Assembly (NCBI RefSeq): GCF_000385565.1
Contig: NC_021169.1
Coordinates: forward strand, 930,001 to 994,000
Length of the DNA: 64,000 nt
Reading direction: 5' to 3'
DNA from: Archaeoglobus sulfaticallidus PM70-1
GTDB lineage: Archaea; Halobacteriota; Archaeoglobi; Archaeoglobales; Archaeoglobaceae
In this document: positions 42,271 to 51,309 of the stretch, one piece after another
Layout of the letters: every line of letters begins with the position of its first letter
Position numbering within the stretch: the stretch's first letter is position 1
Translations under genes and position numbers: made by a program
The notes under the pieces: model-generated
What the model saw: only the letters and a program-made list of their open reading frames with translations
Told to the model about the DNA's origin: nothing
Databases searched by the model: none

Positions 42271-42605
42271 TCTTCTTTGCTCAGTTCATCCACCACCTCT
42301 GATATGGCCGAATCGATCTTATTGAAGAGCTCCAAAAGCTCCTCTCCACGCTCAGTGAGGACAGTCCCTCCTCCTCTGGAGCCTCCTCTATCCCTTATAA
42401 CGACCTTCTCACCCAGATTTCTTTCCATCTTTTCTATATAGTCCCACACATACCGATACGACATCCCAAGCTTTTTAGAAGCAGACATTATCGATCCTTC
42501 CGACTTTATCGCGGACAGAATTTCTGCTCCACCTCTACCAAGGACATGCTTTCCATCCTTTTCGATCCATACCTTGAACTTTATCTCGTACAACAAAACC
42601 ACCAT
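42267..42605 (-). CDS. ModE-like winged-helix regulator without molybdate domain
   Basis: A 112-residue protein matching the N-terminal DNA-binding half of Mod[39 protein letters not shown], then [20 protein letters not shown]. The C-terminal TOBE domains that bind molybdate or tungstate are absent. In archaea such short forms may act with separate sensors, or regulate molybdate or tungstate uptake alone. The moaE gene at 4125 is the nearest molybdenum gene, 38 kb away. Start is ATG at 42605. Confidence 0.82.
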   Translation of the reverse strand: MVVLLYEIKFKVWIEKDGKHVLGRGGAEILSAIKSEGSIMSASKKLGMSYRYVWDYIEKMERNLGEKVVIRDRGGSRGGGTVLTERGEELLELFNKIDSAISEVVDELSKED

Positions 42606-42990
42606 TAGTAAATTAGATGGATGATAAAAAATATTTTTGAGTCGGGTGCTGAATTGTTCTAGGTGATAAAGGAGTTGAGTGAGACCAAAATAAGCACAAC
42701 TATTATCAGTTATTCAGCCAATTGAAATAAAAAATAATTTGTGGGGATGGTAAAACTCGTTTTGATCGTTTTTGGAGTAATTGCAATTCTATTAACACTA
42801 TCTGCCATCATCGGTGAATTTCAGTCCTCGCTCTTTTGCTGAATGAAGTTAAGTAGATTTCCAGAAAGACCTATGCAAAACCCGTTCAGAAATTACCTAA
42901 AACTACACCAAAATATAGAGGTAGATAATAAAGGCAAGCTGAAGCACTCTGAAAAGAAACTTTAATTTACCCCCTATCAGAACAAGTAGT
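42606..42990. other. Mostly non-coding stretch with one possible tiny gene
   Basis: Apart from the 31-residue hydrophobic frame at 42747, nothing coding is convincing. AT-rich promoter-like sequence occurs near 42722-42740 and upstream of the GTG at 42991 (CTTTAATTTACC). Confidence 0.4.
42747..42842 (+). CDS. Possible 31-residue hydrophobic peptide
   Basis: ATG to TGA encodes MVKLVLIVFGVIAILLTLSA followed by eleven residues ending FQSSLFC, a single membrane helix. GTGGGG sits directly before the ATG, a little too close for an ideal ribosome binding site. It lies alone in a long intergenic region and may be a genuine small membrane protein or chance. Confidence 0.35.
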   Translation: MVKLVLIVFGVIAILLTLSAIIGEFQSSLFC

Positions 42991-43581
42991 GTGATAGATA
43001 ACAATGAAAAACTCGAAAAATTCGATGGAAAGAAATATGTTGGGATAATAAGCCTGGTGTTCATAATAGCAATCTTCTTCGGTTATGTATCATCATCTCT
43101 TCAGCCCGACCAGTCTGAGAAATTCATTGAGAGTGTTTTCGAGAGCTTAAGCTTCATAGACTTCAACAACCCGCTCGAGGTTTTTATGATAATCTTCCTG
43201 AACAACTCGAGCAAAGCATTCATCGCTATGGTTGCTGGCTTTTTCTTCGGAATCTTTCCGGTATCGTTCGTTTTCCTGAATGGGTACATAATTGGGGTCA
43301 TAATCTATGTGAAAGGCTCCGAACTCGGAATATTAAGGGTTGCGGTCTCCCTTCTCCCTCATGGGATACTCGAGATACCAGCAGTGATCATAGCCTCTGC
43401 ATACGGGCTGTACCTCGGAAAGCTGTTTTATCTGAGAGTTTTCAGATCACGGAGCATAGACATGAAGCTCGCAATGAAAGAATTCATTAAGAAGTTCATA
43501 ACAGTCATAATCCCAATTCTGCTCATTGCAGCCCTGATCGAGACCTTTGTGACTCCCTACCTTATCTACAGGTTCTCATAA
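42991..43581 (+). CDS. SpoIIM/DUF95-like membrane protein
   Basis: A 196-residue membrane protein with about five helices. The segment LPHGILEIPAVIIASAYG (about 127-144) is the signature of the stage II sporulation protein M family, widespread outside spore formers and in archaea. The function in archaea is unknown; membrane remodelling or association with RDD and DUF58-type clusters has been seen. It starts with GTG at 42991 without a clear ribosome binding site. Confidence 0.82.
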   Translation: MIDNNEKLEKFDGKKYVGIISLVFIIAIFFGYVSSSLQPDQSEKFIESVFESLSFIDFNNPLEVFMIIFLNNSSKAFIAMVAGFFFGIFPVSFVFLNGYIIGVIIYVKGSELGILRVAVSLLPHGILEIPAVIIASAYGLYLGKLFYLRVFRSRSIDMKLAMKEFIKKFITVIIPILLIAALIETFVTPYLIYRFS

Positions 43582-43586
43582 CCTTG

Positions 43587-43772
43587 TCACATATCCAGCG
43601 ATCCTTTCTGCTGAAGCTCCTTGTAGTATCTGTTCACAAGATACCTGACTACTTCGGCATTTGAGTTGAGTCCAAGCTCTTCCTTTATCTTCATGAACTT
43701 CTCCTCAAACTTTCTGTCCACTTTAATTCTTATGTTGAGAACATTATCATTACTACTTCTGCCATTCGTCAT
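43587..43772 (-). CDS. Ribbon-helix-helix regulator
   Basis: A 61-residue protein with an N-terminal beta strand (NVLNIRIKVDRKFEEKF) and two helices (MKIKEELGLNSNAEVVRYLV), typical of MetJ/Arc RHH proteins. Such small archaeal RHH proteins usually repress their own or a neighbouring gene. No toxin partner is adjacent, so it is not obviously an antitoxin. It is convergent with the SpoIIM-like gene. Confidence 0.75.
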   Translation of the reverse strand: MTNGRSSNDNVLNIRIKVDRKFEEKFMKIKEELGLNSNAEVVRYLVNRYYKELQQKGSLDM

Positions 43773-43944
43773 GCTACTATGTGGTCAAGCTTAATAATAT
43801 TTTAAGTAACTTTCGTTTTTTGTTATCTGTTAGCGTAATTTAATATTTTTTAGTGATTATCTCATAGCATGTAATGGTAGACACTACCGCATCTACAAGC
43901 ATGAATCCACGCAAACTTGAAATACCTTAATCTAAACTCCTATT

Positions 43945-45192
43945 ATGGATCTCAGAAGTGCGATCAGCATTCTTGGCAACGAGATAACAGATTTCGATGA
44001 AAACATTGGCCATGAAGATCTTTTCAAATTCATAAAGGAAAACAGGCTGTGGCAGAAACCTTTTACGGTCAACTTGGATGGAAAGAAACTTGCACAGAAC
44101 TTTATCGCCTCAAGGGAACACCTATGCAAATATCTTGGGATAAGAAGAGAGAACCTTGCTGAGTTTTTGTCTAAAATTGACTACAATGGTGATATCGAAA
44201 TTGTAGAGGACAACCCACTTAAAAAAACGAACTGGACACTAAAAGATCTGCCAATCCCCAAGTACTTCGAACGAGACGGTGGACGGTATATAACCGCTGG
44301 AGTGGTCATAGCAACAAGGGACGAGGATGATGTAAACGCATACAATGCATGCATCCACAGGCTGATGGTTAAATCAGAAGGAGAACTTGTGGCGAGGCTT
44401 GTTCCGCCTAGACACACATATTTGATGTGGAAGGATGCTGTAGAGAGGAGTGAGGATCTTAAAATCCTTATCGCCGTTGGATGTCACCCACTGTTCCTTT
44501 TCGCAGCAAGCACCAGAGTACCAGCAGGAAAGGAGTTCGGTTATGCCTCTAAGCTGATGAACGGGCTGAAACTATACCGAATTGACGGACTGCTGACACC
44601 CATGGCGGAGATCGTTATCTCAGCGAGAATTACCGGAAGAAAAGCTGAAGAGGGACCATTTGTGGATATTACAGGAACATACGATAAGATAAGGATGGAG
44701 CCAGTAATAGAGATCGATAGGATTTTTGCGAGAGAGAATCCCATATTCTACTCCATATTGCCCGGAGGTTACGAACATCAGGTTCTGATGGGTATCCCAT
44801 ATGAACCTGTGATTTTCAAGGCAGTATCGAATGTTTGCAGAGTGAAAAATGTCATTCTGACTGCTGGGAGCAGGCACTACTTCCACGCGATAGTTCAGAT
44901 CGAGAAGGTGACTGAGGGAGATGGTAAGAACGCCATCATTTCAGCCCTTTCAGCCCATCCGAGCATAAAAGGTGTCACTGTTGTGGATGAAGACATAGAC
45001 ATCTACAGCCACGAAGATATTGAATATGCCATAGCTACGAGGTTTCAGGCTGATAGAGACTTTGTCCTGATAAGAGGGGTCAGGGGTAGCTCTCTCGATC
45101 CGTCCTCAAAAGAAGATGGTACCACAGCTAAATGGGGCATTGATGCTACAAAATACCTGAGCAGAAAGGACGAGTTTGAAAGGGTTTTCTGA
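43945..45192 (+). CDS. UbiD-family decarboxylase
   Basis: A 415-residue prenyl-FMN-dependent decarboxylase: LPIPKYFERDGGRYITAGVV, NACIHRLMVKSE, YEHQVLMGIPYEP and the active-site Glu/Asp region near GPFVDITGTYDK. Most archaea carry one UbiD homologue of this size. In Aeropyrum the homologue decarboxylates trans-anhydromevalonate 5-phosphate in the archaeal mevalonate pathway, and that is the best guess here. The alternative is an aromatic acid decarboxylase. No ubiX gene is nearby. Confidence 0.88.
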   Translation: MDLRSAISILGNEITDFDENIGHEDLFKFIKENRLWQKPFTVNLDGKKLAQNFIASREHLCKYLGIRRENLAEFLSKIDYNGDIEIVEDNPLKKTNWTLKDLPIPKYFERDGGRYITAGVVIATRDEDDVNAYNACIHRLMVKSEGELVARLVPPRHTYLMWKDAVERSEDLKILIAVGCHPLFLFAASTRVPAGKEFGYASKLMNGLKLYRIDGLLTPMAEIVISARITGRKAEEGPFVDITGTYDKIRMEPVIEIDRIFARENPIFYSILPGGYEHQVLMGIPYEPVIFKAVSNVCRVKNVILTAGSRHYFHAIVQIEKVTEGDGKNAIISALSAHPSIKGVTVVDEDIDIYSHEDIEYAIATRFQADRDFVLIRGVRGSSLDPSSKEDGTTAKWGIDATKYLSRKDEFERVF

Positions 45193-45291
45193 TCTCAAAT
45201 TTACAGCACTGATTTTTCCTTTTCATCAATTAGCCAGTTAATCTTGATCTTTATGCCGATCTTCCGGAATGGTTAAGAAATCGCAGAATAG

Positions 45292-45945
45292 TTACTTCTT
45301 GAGTTTTTTTAGTTTTTCTTCCATAAGCTTCTTTGAATTCTCCAAAATCTCGCCGTAATCCACAATTCCAGCCCCTCTGACGACCCGGATAGCTCTCTCG
45401 GTGTCTATGAAATCAGATGGTGAGTGTGAGTCTGTGTTGACAACAAGCCTACAGCCAAACTCCTCGGCCTTTTTCGCAACATAGCCGTTGGTCAGGCAGT
45501 GTCCCTTTCTGGAGGTTATTTCCAAGTATATTCCATTCTCCCTCGCGAGCTCAAGGCATTTTTCGTCGATGAAACCCGGATGGGCGAGTATGTCGATCTC
45601 CTCGCACAAGGCGTGATAGTTTGTTCCCTCCTTAACAGGCTCGGCCACAGTCTCACCATGAACGACAACTATCTCTGCCCCCTCCCTCCACGCCATTTCA
45701 ACAGCCTTTCCAATCAGCCTTGGAGGAACATGCGTTACCTCAACACCAAAAAGGATGTCGAGTTCGTAATCATCCCTGTAGTCCTTCATCTGATCAAGCT
45801 TTTTCATCAAGTCTTTAATGTTTGAGAAGTCAGCGTGATCTGTAACGGCCATACCCTCATTACCGATTTCAGCCATTCTCCTTGCGATCTCTGATGGTAC
45901 AAGTTCTCCGTCGCTGAAAATTGAATGCACATGTAAATCGATCAT
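45292..45945 (-). CDS. PHP-domain phosphatase
   Basis: A 217-residue PHP protein. Metal-binding motifs: DLHVHSIFSDGE at the start, VTDHADFSN, FGVEVTH, VVVHGE, ILAHPGF and NTDSHSPSD. The short length and motif order fit archaeal histidinol-phosphatase-like PHP enzymes. Substrate is uncertain (histidinol phosphate or another phosphoester). Divergent from the DUF211 gene, sharing a 39-base intergenic region. Confidence 0.87.
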   Translation of the reverse strand: MIDLHVHSIFSDGELVPSEIARRMAEIGNEGMAVTDHADFSNIKDLMKKLDQMKDYRDDYELDILFGVEVTHVPPRLIGKAVEMAWREGAEIVVVHGETVAEPVKEGTNYHALCEEIDILAHPGFIDEKCLELARENGIYLEITSRKGHCLTNGYVAKKAEEFGCRLVVNTDSHSPSDFIDTERAIRVVRGAGIVDYGEILENSKKLMEEKLKKLKK

Positions 45946-45984
45946 ACAAAAATGTTTAAATAGAGAGGTGAAAAAATTTTCCCT

Positions 45985-46275
45985 GTGGCTGGATTCAAAA
46001 GACTCGTACTGGATGTTTTAAAGCCCCATGAGCCGAGTACACTGATACTTGCGAAAAAACTCAGCGAGCTTGAAAACATAGATGGTGTTAACATAAGTCT
46101 TTACGAAATCGATCAGAATACGGAGAATGTCAAGATAACCATCGTTGGAGACGATATGAGCTTTGAAGACATCAAGATGGTGATTGAGGAGCTGGGTGCT
46201 GTCATCCACAGCATAGATGAAATTGTTGCCGGGAAAAAGCTGATAGAGACCGTGAAAACCGAACAGGATAGATGA
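45985..46275 (+). CDS. DUF211 family protein
   Basis: A 96-residue ferredoxin-fold protein: [20 protein letters not shown] and [20 protein letters not shown] are typical of archaeal DUF211, which forms oligomers and has no assigned function. It starts with GTG at 45985. Confidence 0.85.
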   Translation: MAGFKRLVLDVLKPHEPSTLILAKKLSELENIDGVNISLYEIDQNTENVKITIVGDDMSFEDIKMVIEELGAVIHSIDEIVAGKKLIETVKTEQDR

Positions 46276-46283
46276 CGTTCCAA

Positions 46284-46766
46284 TCAGCCTAGGATCTTGA
46301 TGAAGTAGATGTAGCCACCTTCAGCACTTTCTTTTTTAAAGCCGAGCTTCTGGTAGAGCTTTATTGCGTTCCTGTTCGTTCTCTCAGTAACAGCTTTCAG
46401 CTTTCTTATTCCCAAGCTCTTAAGAAACTTCTCAACAGTTTTTACCATCTTCCCACCTATCAACTTTCCCTCATAGTCCTGATGCATGAATATCACGAAC
46501 TCAGCCGAATCGTCTTTAGGCACAACCGCGATGTGCCCAATAACTCTATCACCATGCTTGGCTATGAACATGTGGCCGTTGTTATGCAGAAAGTCAATCC
46601 AGGATTCTATCATTTCACGCTTGATTGGTGGCAGTCCACAGCATCTTTTTTCCCTGCTGAAGGTTTCGTACATCTGAATGAGCTTTTCTCGCTCAATCTC
46701 ATGATAGGATGTTATGAAAATTATATCTCCATCTTCATCAGTGAAGAACTCCGAATATTCGATCAC
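46284..46766 (-). CDS. GNAT-family N-acetyltransferase
   Basis: A 160-residue GNAT protein. Core strands IGHIAVVPKDDSAEFVIFMH are followed by the acetyl-CoA loop YEGKLIGGKMVKTVEKFL and the last helix TNRNAIKLYQKLGFKKES. The substrate is unknown. The N-terminal part carries a CCGLPP cysteine pair of unclear meaning. Convergent with the DUF211 gene. Confidence 0.86.
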   Translation of the reverse strand: MIEYSEFFTDEDGDIIFITSYHEIEREKLIQMYETFSREKRCCGLPPIKREMIESWIDFLHNNGHMFIAKHGDRVIGHIAVVPKDDSAEFVIFMHQDYEGKLIGGKMVKTVEKFLKSLGIRKLKAVTERTNRNAIKLYQKLGFKKESAEGGYIYFIKILG

Positions 46767-46837
46767 GGTATTTTTTAAGCTAAAATAATTAAAAAAATTT
46801 CTGAAAAGCTTTTAAAAATCGAATTCGGAAATTGGGC

Positions 46838-47017
46838 ATGTACTATGAAGTGTGGGTCGATCTGATCAAAAAGGACAGTGTTCTCAAAAAGTTACAAGAG
46901 ATCTGTGATGAGGTGCATGGGGTCTTTTATGATTACCACTTTATCGTTAGGGTTTCTGATGAAGATGTGCTAAAAATCGATGGAGTTAAGAGATACAGAA
47001 GACACTACGACTGCTAA
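46838..47017 (+). CDS. Small 59-residue protein of unknown function
   Basis: A 59-residue frame starting MYYEVWVDLIKKDSVLKKLQ, probably a small alpha-beta ferredoxin-like fold (VFYDYHFIVRVSDED), ending RRHYDC. TTTTAAAAAT about 25 bases upstream could be a TATA box for a leaderless message. The residue pattern looks genuine (alternating hydrophobic strands), but I do not recognise a family. Confidence 0.55.
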   Translation: MYYEVWVDLIKKDSVLKKLQEICDEVHGVFYDYHFIVRVSDEDVLKIDGVKRYRRHYDC

Positions 47018-47054
47018 TCTAGGATGATTTAGGGATATAACCTAACTTCAATAC

Positions 47055-47741
47055 CTAAATCTCAACCACAGTCCCGATACCGGCAACATCATCGTTAACT
47101 GCCCTGATGAGATTCTCAGGTGTGCCTTTTATTATGTATGTCTTTATCTTGCTTCTTTCTATGATCTTAACCGATAACAAATCCATAACGGTGTTTGTTC
47201 CGGCAACCGCTTCATTTCTGGCAACTATTTCCAGGAGTCCTTTCGCTTTAATTCTCTCAAATCTTTTTGCATTTCTGTTTTTCTTCGGGTCTTCAGAGTA
47301 CACACCATCAACTGAGGTTGCATTTATCAGCAACTCCGCATTCACGAACTCTGCAAGAAGGGCTGATGTTGCATCGGTTGTATGCCCGGGAAATGTACCG
47401 CCCATGATAACTACCGGGTAATGCTTCGACAGCTCATAAGCCTCTCTGAAATCCTTGGGGACCACCTTTGGAGAGTTCCTTACAGCGAGAGACAGCAACA
47501 TAGCGTTAAGCCTCGTAACCTCAATCCCCATGTAATCGCAGAAGGTTTCGTTGCTGCCAAGCTCCCTCGCAGTTTTGATGTACTCCCTCGCTATCCATCC
47601 TCCACCTACAACCACGAAAACCCTGTTGTCCTTCGATATTCTCTCTATTGCCTCTGCAAAGCCCCTTATTCTGCTGGAATCGAGGTTCTCTCCAAATAGA
47701 ATCGATCCTCCAAGTGAGATGACTACAGTCCTGCCCATCAT
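47055..47741 (-). CDS. pyrH: Uridylate kinase
   Basis: A 228-residue amino-acid-kinase-fold enzyme that phosphorylates UMP: VVISLGGSILFGE, VVGGGWIAREYI, MGIEVTRLNAMLLSLA, VVIMGGTFPGHTTDATSA and NATSVDGVYSEDPKKN. Sequence and length match archaeal PyrH. Two adjacent ATG codons are possible starts. Divergent from leuS. Confidence 0.94.
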   Translation of the reverse strand: MMGRTVVISLGGSILFGENLDSSRIRGFAEAIERISKDNRVFVVVGGGWIAREYIKTARELGSNETFCDYMGIEVTRLNAMLLSLAVRNSPKVVPKDFREAYELSKHYPVVIMGGTFPGHTTDATSALLAEFVNAELLINATSVDGVYSEDPKKNRNAKRFERIKAKGLLEIVARNEAVAGTNTVMDLLSVKIIERSKIKTYIIKGTPENLIRAVNDDVAGIGTVVEI

Positions 47742-47836
47742 GTATGGTTGATTGCCAAGAGATTTAAAATTTTGGACACTTGGTGCAATAGTGGGAATCC
47801 AAAAATATTTTTAAATCATTTACACTGCCTGTTTTC

Positions 47837-50638
47837 ATGGCTCAAGTTGACTTCAGAGAAATAGAGAGAAAATGGCAAGAGATGTGGGAGAAGGAGGGTA
47901 TATTCCACGCAGAGCCGTCAGATAAACCGAAATTTTTCATAACCATTCCATATCCATACCTGAATGGTAATTTACATGCTGGTCATACGAGAACTTTCAC
48001 GATAGGAGATGCTTTTGCCAGATTCATGAGGATGAAGGGATATAATGTCCTCTTTCCGATGGGATTCCATGTTACTGGCACTCCGATAATCGGGCTTGCA
48101 GAACTCATACAGAAGAGAGATCCGAAGACCTTTGAGGTTTATACAAAATTCCACGATGTTCCGGAAGATGTTCTGAAGAAGCTTGATACTCCAGAGAAGA
48201 TCGTGGAATACTTCTCGAAAGAAGCTTTAAAGGCGATGAAGGACATAGGATACTCGATTGACTGGAGGAGAGTTTTCACGACAACAGATGAAACCTATCA
48301 GAAGTTCATCGAATGGCAATTTTACAGGCTCAAAGAGCTCGGATTGGTTGTTAAAGGCTCACATCCTGTAAGGTACTGCCCCAACGACCAGAACCCGGTT
48401 GAGGATCACGATCTGCTTCACGGTGAAAACGCAACCGTTGTTGATTTCACAGTTATAAAGTTCCGTTTAGATGATGGAACTATCCTGCCGTGTGCCACCC
48501 TAAGGCCTGAGACTGTCTTTGGAGTTACCAACATATGGCTCAAGCCAACCGAGTATGTTATAGCAAGGGTTGATGATGAGCAGTGGCTCGTAAGCGAGGA
48601 GGCTTTCGAGAAGCTAAAATATACGGAAAAAAAGGTTGAGTTTGTCAGAAAGATCAATGCTGAAGAGCTTTTCGGCAAATATGCAACCAATCCCGTGACC
48701 AAAGACAAAATACCAATACTGCCAGCAGAGTTTGTCGATACCGATAATGCAACTGGAGTTGTCATGAGCGTTCCTGCTCATGCCCCTTATGACTACATCG
48801 CCATAGAAGATCTCAAAAAAAGCGATCTGGCAGAGAAATATGGTCTTAAAGATGTTCTCGAAAATATAAAGCCAATTGTTCTCATAAGAATCGAGGATCA
48901 GGAATTCTCCGAAGGAGTTCCTGCCGAGAAGGTTATCAGAGAGCTTGGTATTAAGGATCAATCCGATCCCGAGCTTGAGAGGGCGACCAAGATCCTCTAC
49001 AAGAAGGAGTTCCACAAAGGTGTGCTGATGGATATAACCGGAGAATATAGCGGTACAAAGATATCACAGATAAAGGATAGGCTGCAGAGAGATCTGATAG
49101 AGAAAGGTATTGGGGATGTTTTCTACGAGTTCAGCGAGAAGCCTGTTGTGTGCAGATGTGGTACGAAGTGTGTTGTCAAAGTCGTCAAGGACCAGTGGTT
49201 CCTTAGTTACTCGAATCCAGAGTGGAAGGCTAAGGTCCTCAGACACCTTGAGAATATGAGGATAGTCCCTGAATACTATAAGGAGGAGTTCAGAAACAAG
49301 ATTGAGTGGCTTAAAGACAAGGCCTGTGCAAGGAGGAAAGGACTCGGAACGAGGATTCCGTGGGACAAAGAGTGGCTGATAGAGAGCCTGTCTGACTCAA
49401 CAATATACATGGCTTACTACATTCTCGCCAAGTTCATCAACAGTGGACTACTAAAGGCCGAGAACATGACCAAAGAGCTGCTGGACTATGTTCTGCTCGG
49501 AGAGGGTAGCCTAGAGCTGGCATCCGAGTCCTCTGGGCTGGACAAAGAGATAGTGGAGGTTATACGAAGGGACTTCGTTTACTGGTATCCCGTCGATCTC
49601 AGGAGTTCTGGGAAAGATCTGGTTGCAAACCACCTTCTCTTTTTCCTATTCCACCACATCGCGATATTTCCAGAAGAGCTGTGGCCAAGGGCGATAGCCG
49701 TAAACGGGTATGTGAGTCTGGAAGGAAAGAAAATGTCGAAGAGCAAGGGCCCACTGCTCACGATGAAGAGGGCTGTTGCAGACTACTCTGCAGATGTGAC
49801 GAGGATGTACATACTCTACACATCGGAATACGACAGTGACGCGGACTGGAGGAGGAAGGAAGTTGAGAGTCTGCGTTCTCATCTCAGGAGGTTCTACGAG
49901 CTTGTTAAAGAGAACATCAAAGATGGAGTAGAGTCAGTTGAATCTATGCTTGACAGATGGCTCATGAGCAGATTTCAGAGAATCGTTAGAGAGACCAACC
50001 TTGCAATGGAAGCTCTACAGACGAGGAGGGCTGTGAACTCGGCATTCTTCGAGATGATGGCCGATGTCAGATGGTATCTGAGAAGAGGTGGAAAGAACCT
50101 CTCGGTAATCATTGATGACTGGCTCAAACTCCTCGCTCCATTTATCCCGCACCTATGCGAAGAACTCTGGCATCTGAGACATGATACTTTCATAAGCACA
50201 GAGAGCTACCCGGAGTTTGACGAGAGCAAAATCGATAGAGAAGCTGAACTCAGCGAGGAGTACATAAAAACGCTGATAAACGATATCAAGGAGATCCTGA
50301 AGTTCGTTAAGGCTGAAAGAGTTTATCTTGCCACTGCTGATGAGTGGAAGTATGAAGCTCTCAAGGTCATCTCAGGAGAGAAGGAGGTCAGAAGTGCTAT
50401 CAAAAAGCTGATGAGCGATGAGAAGTACAGAAAGCTTGGCAAGGAAGTACAGAACTTTGTCAAAAATGTAATCAAAGAGAAAATAACGGATTTCATCGAT
50501 GAAGAGAAGCTGATAAAGGAGAATCTGGAGTTCATAAGCAGGGAAGTTGGTGTTGAGGTTGAGTTCAACCCGGAGATGGTTCCAGAAAGCAAGAGAAAGT
50601 CCGCCATACCAATGAAACCGGCGATATTTGCCCAATAG
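47837..50638 (+). CDS. leuS: Leucyl-tRNA synthetase
   Basis: A 933-residue class I synthetase of the archaeal/eukaryotic type. The HIGH-type motif is PYLNGNLHAGHTRT (about 41-54). The CP1 editing domain spans about 150-480, with the threonine-rich LRPETVFGVTN. The KMSKS motif is LEGKKMSKSKGP (about 629). An anticodon-binding domain and a C-terminal extension (ITDFIDEEKLIKENLEF) complete it. Start ATG at 47837. Confidence 0.97.
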   Translation: MAQVDFREIERKWQEMWEKEGIFHAEPSDKPKFFITIPYPYLNGNLHAGHTRTFTIGDAFARFMRMKGYNVLFPMGFHVTGTPIIGLAELIQKRDPKTFEVYTKFHDVPEDVLKKLDTPEKIVEYFSKEALKAMKDIGYSIDWRRVFTTTDETYQKFIEWQFYRLKELGLVVKGSHPVRYCPNDQNPVEDHDLLHGENATVVDFTVIKFRLDDGTILPCATLRPETVFGVTNIWLKPTEYVIARVDDEQWLVSEEAFEKLKYTEKKVEFVRKINAEELFGKYATNPVTKDKIPILPAEFVDTDNATGVVMSVPAHAPYDYIAIEDLKKSDLAEKYGLKDVLENIKPIVLIRIEDQEFSEGVPAEKVIRELGIKDQSDPELERATKILYKKEFHKGVLMDITGEYSGTKISQIKDRLQRDLIEKGIGDVFYEFSEKPVVCRCGTKCVVKVVKDQWFLSYSNPEWKAKVLRHLENMRIVPEYYKEEFRNKIEWLKDKACARRKGLGTRIPWDKEWLIESLSDSTIYMAYYILAKFINSGLLKAENMTKELLDYVLLGEGSLELASESSGLDKEIVEVIRRDFVYWYPVDLRSSGKDLVANHLLFFLFHHIAIFPEELWPRAIAVNGYVSLEGKKMSKSKGPLLTMKRAVADYSADVTRMYILYTSEYDSDADWRRKEVESLRSHLRRFYELVKENIKDGVESVESMLDRWLMSRFQRIVRETNLAMEALQTRRAVNSAFFEMMADVRWYLRRGGKNLSVIIDDWLKLLAPFIPHLCEELWHLRHDTFISTESYPEFDESKIDREAELSEEYIKTLINDIKEILKFVKAERVYLATADEWKYEALKVISGEKEVRSAIKKLMSDEKYRKLGKEVQNFVKNVIKEKITDFIDEEKLIKENLEFISREVGVEVEFNPEMVPESKRKSAIPMKPAIFAQ

Positions 50639-50660
50639 CTGAAAGGCAAAAACTGAAAGG

Positions 50661-51293
50661 CTAAAAATCGTCAAGGGATCTCTGAGATATTTTACTCAAT
50701 GTCTTCCATTTTTTCCTAACAATTGGTGGGAAGTGACCCTTTTTCCTTAAATAATCCCTCAAAAAATCTATCGTTCTTGGATCGCTCGCATACCCGCTTC
50801 CGAAATCTCCGTAAATTTCTTTCAGTTTCTCTATCTTTTTATCTCTTTCAACCTTCGCAATTATGCTTGCAGAGGCGACCACCGGGTACTTATCATCGGC
50901 TTTATGTTCACATCTAACCTTACAGCTTTTGAATGTGTTCCCCAGTCTATTTTCAAGCCTACTTGACATAACATCAAAACTGTCAACAAAAACCATATCT
51001 GGCTTAACCTTCCTGATCAGCTTCTCGCATGCATCATACAGAATCTCGTTTATTGTTTTTTCTTCCATCAACTCGTCAAGCTGTTGTGGTTCAAACTTCA
51101 GAACTCTGTAACTGCCAATGCTTTTAAGCTCCTCAGCTATTTTTTCCCGTCTTTTCTTTGTGAGTTTTTTCGAATCTTTTACACCCAATCGCTCTAACTC
51201 GTTCAGTCTGTCTTTGTCGATGGCATAACAGCAAACAACCATTGGCCCTATAACAGGACCCTTTCCAGCCTCATCGATTCCGGCGATTTTCAT
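50661..51293 (-). CDS. rnhB: Ribonuclease HII
   Basis: A 210-residue enzyme that cuts RNA in RNA-DNA hybrids. The catalytic acidic residues lie in AGIDEAGKGPVIGPMVV (Asp6-Glu7), VFVDSFDVM and a later Asp. KDSKKLTKKRREK is a family motif, and the end has the archaeal helix VRKKWKTLSKI. It starts 16 bases after srp54 on the same strand, so the two may share a transcript. Confidence 0.95.
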   Translation of the reverse strand: MKIAGIDEAGKGPVIGPMVVCCYAIDKDRLNELERLGVKDSKKLTKKRREKIAEELKSIGSYRVLKFEPQQLDELMEEKTINEILYDACEKLIRKVKPDMVFVDSFDVMSSRLENRLGNTFKSCKVRCEHKADDKYPVVASASIIAKVERDKKIEKLKEIYGDFGSGYASDPRTIDFLRDYLRKKGHFPPIVRKKWKTLSKISQRSLDDF

Positions 51294-51309
51294 GGTTGGA
51301 CTGTAAACA

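Noticed and set aside
43587-43772. Ribbon-helix-helix protein as an antitoxin
   Set aside because: No toxin gene adjoins it; the neighbours are a SpoIIM-like protein and UbiD.
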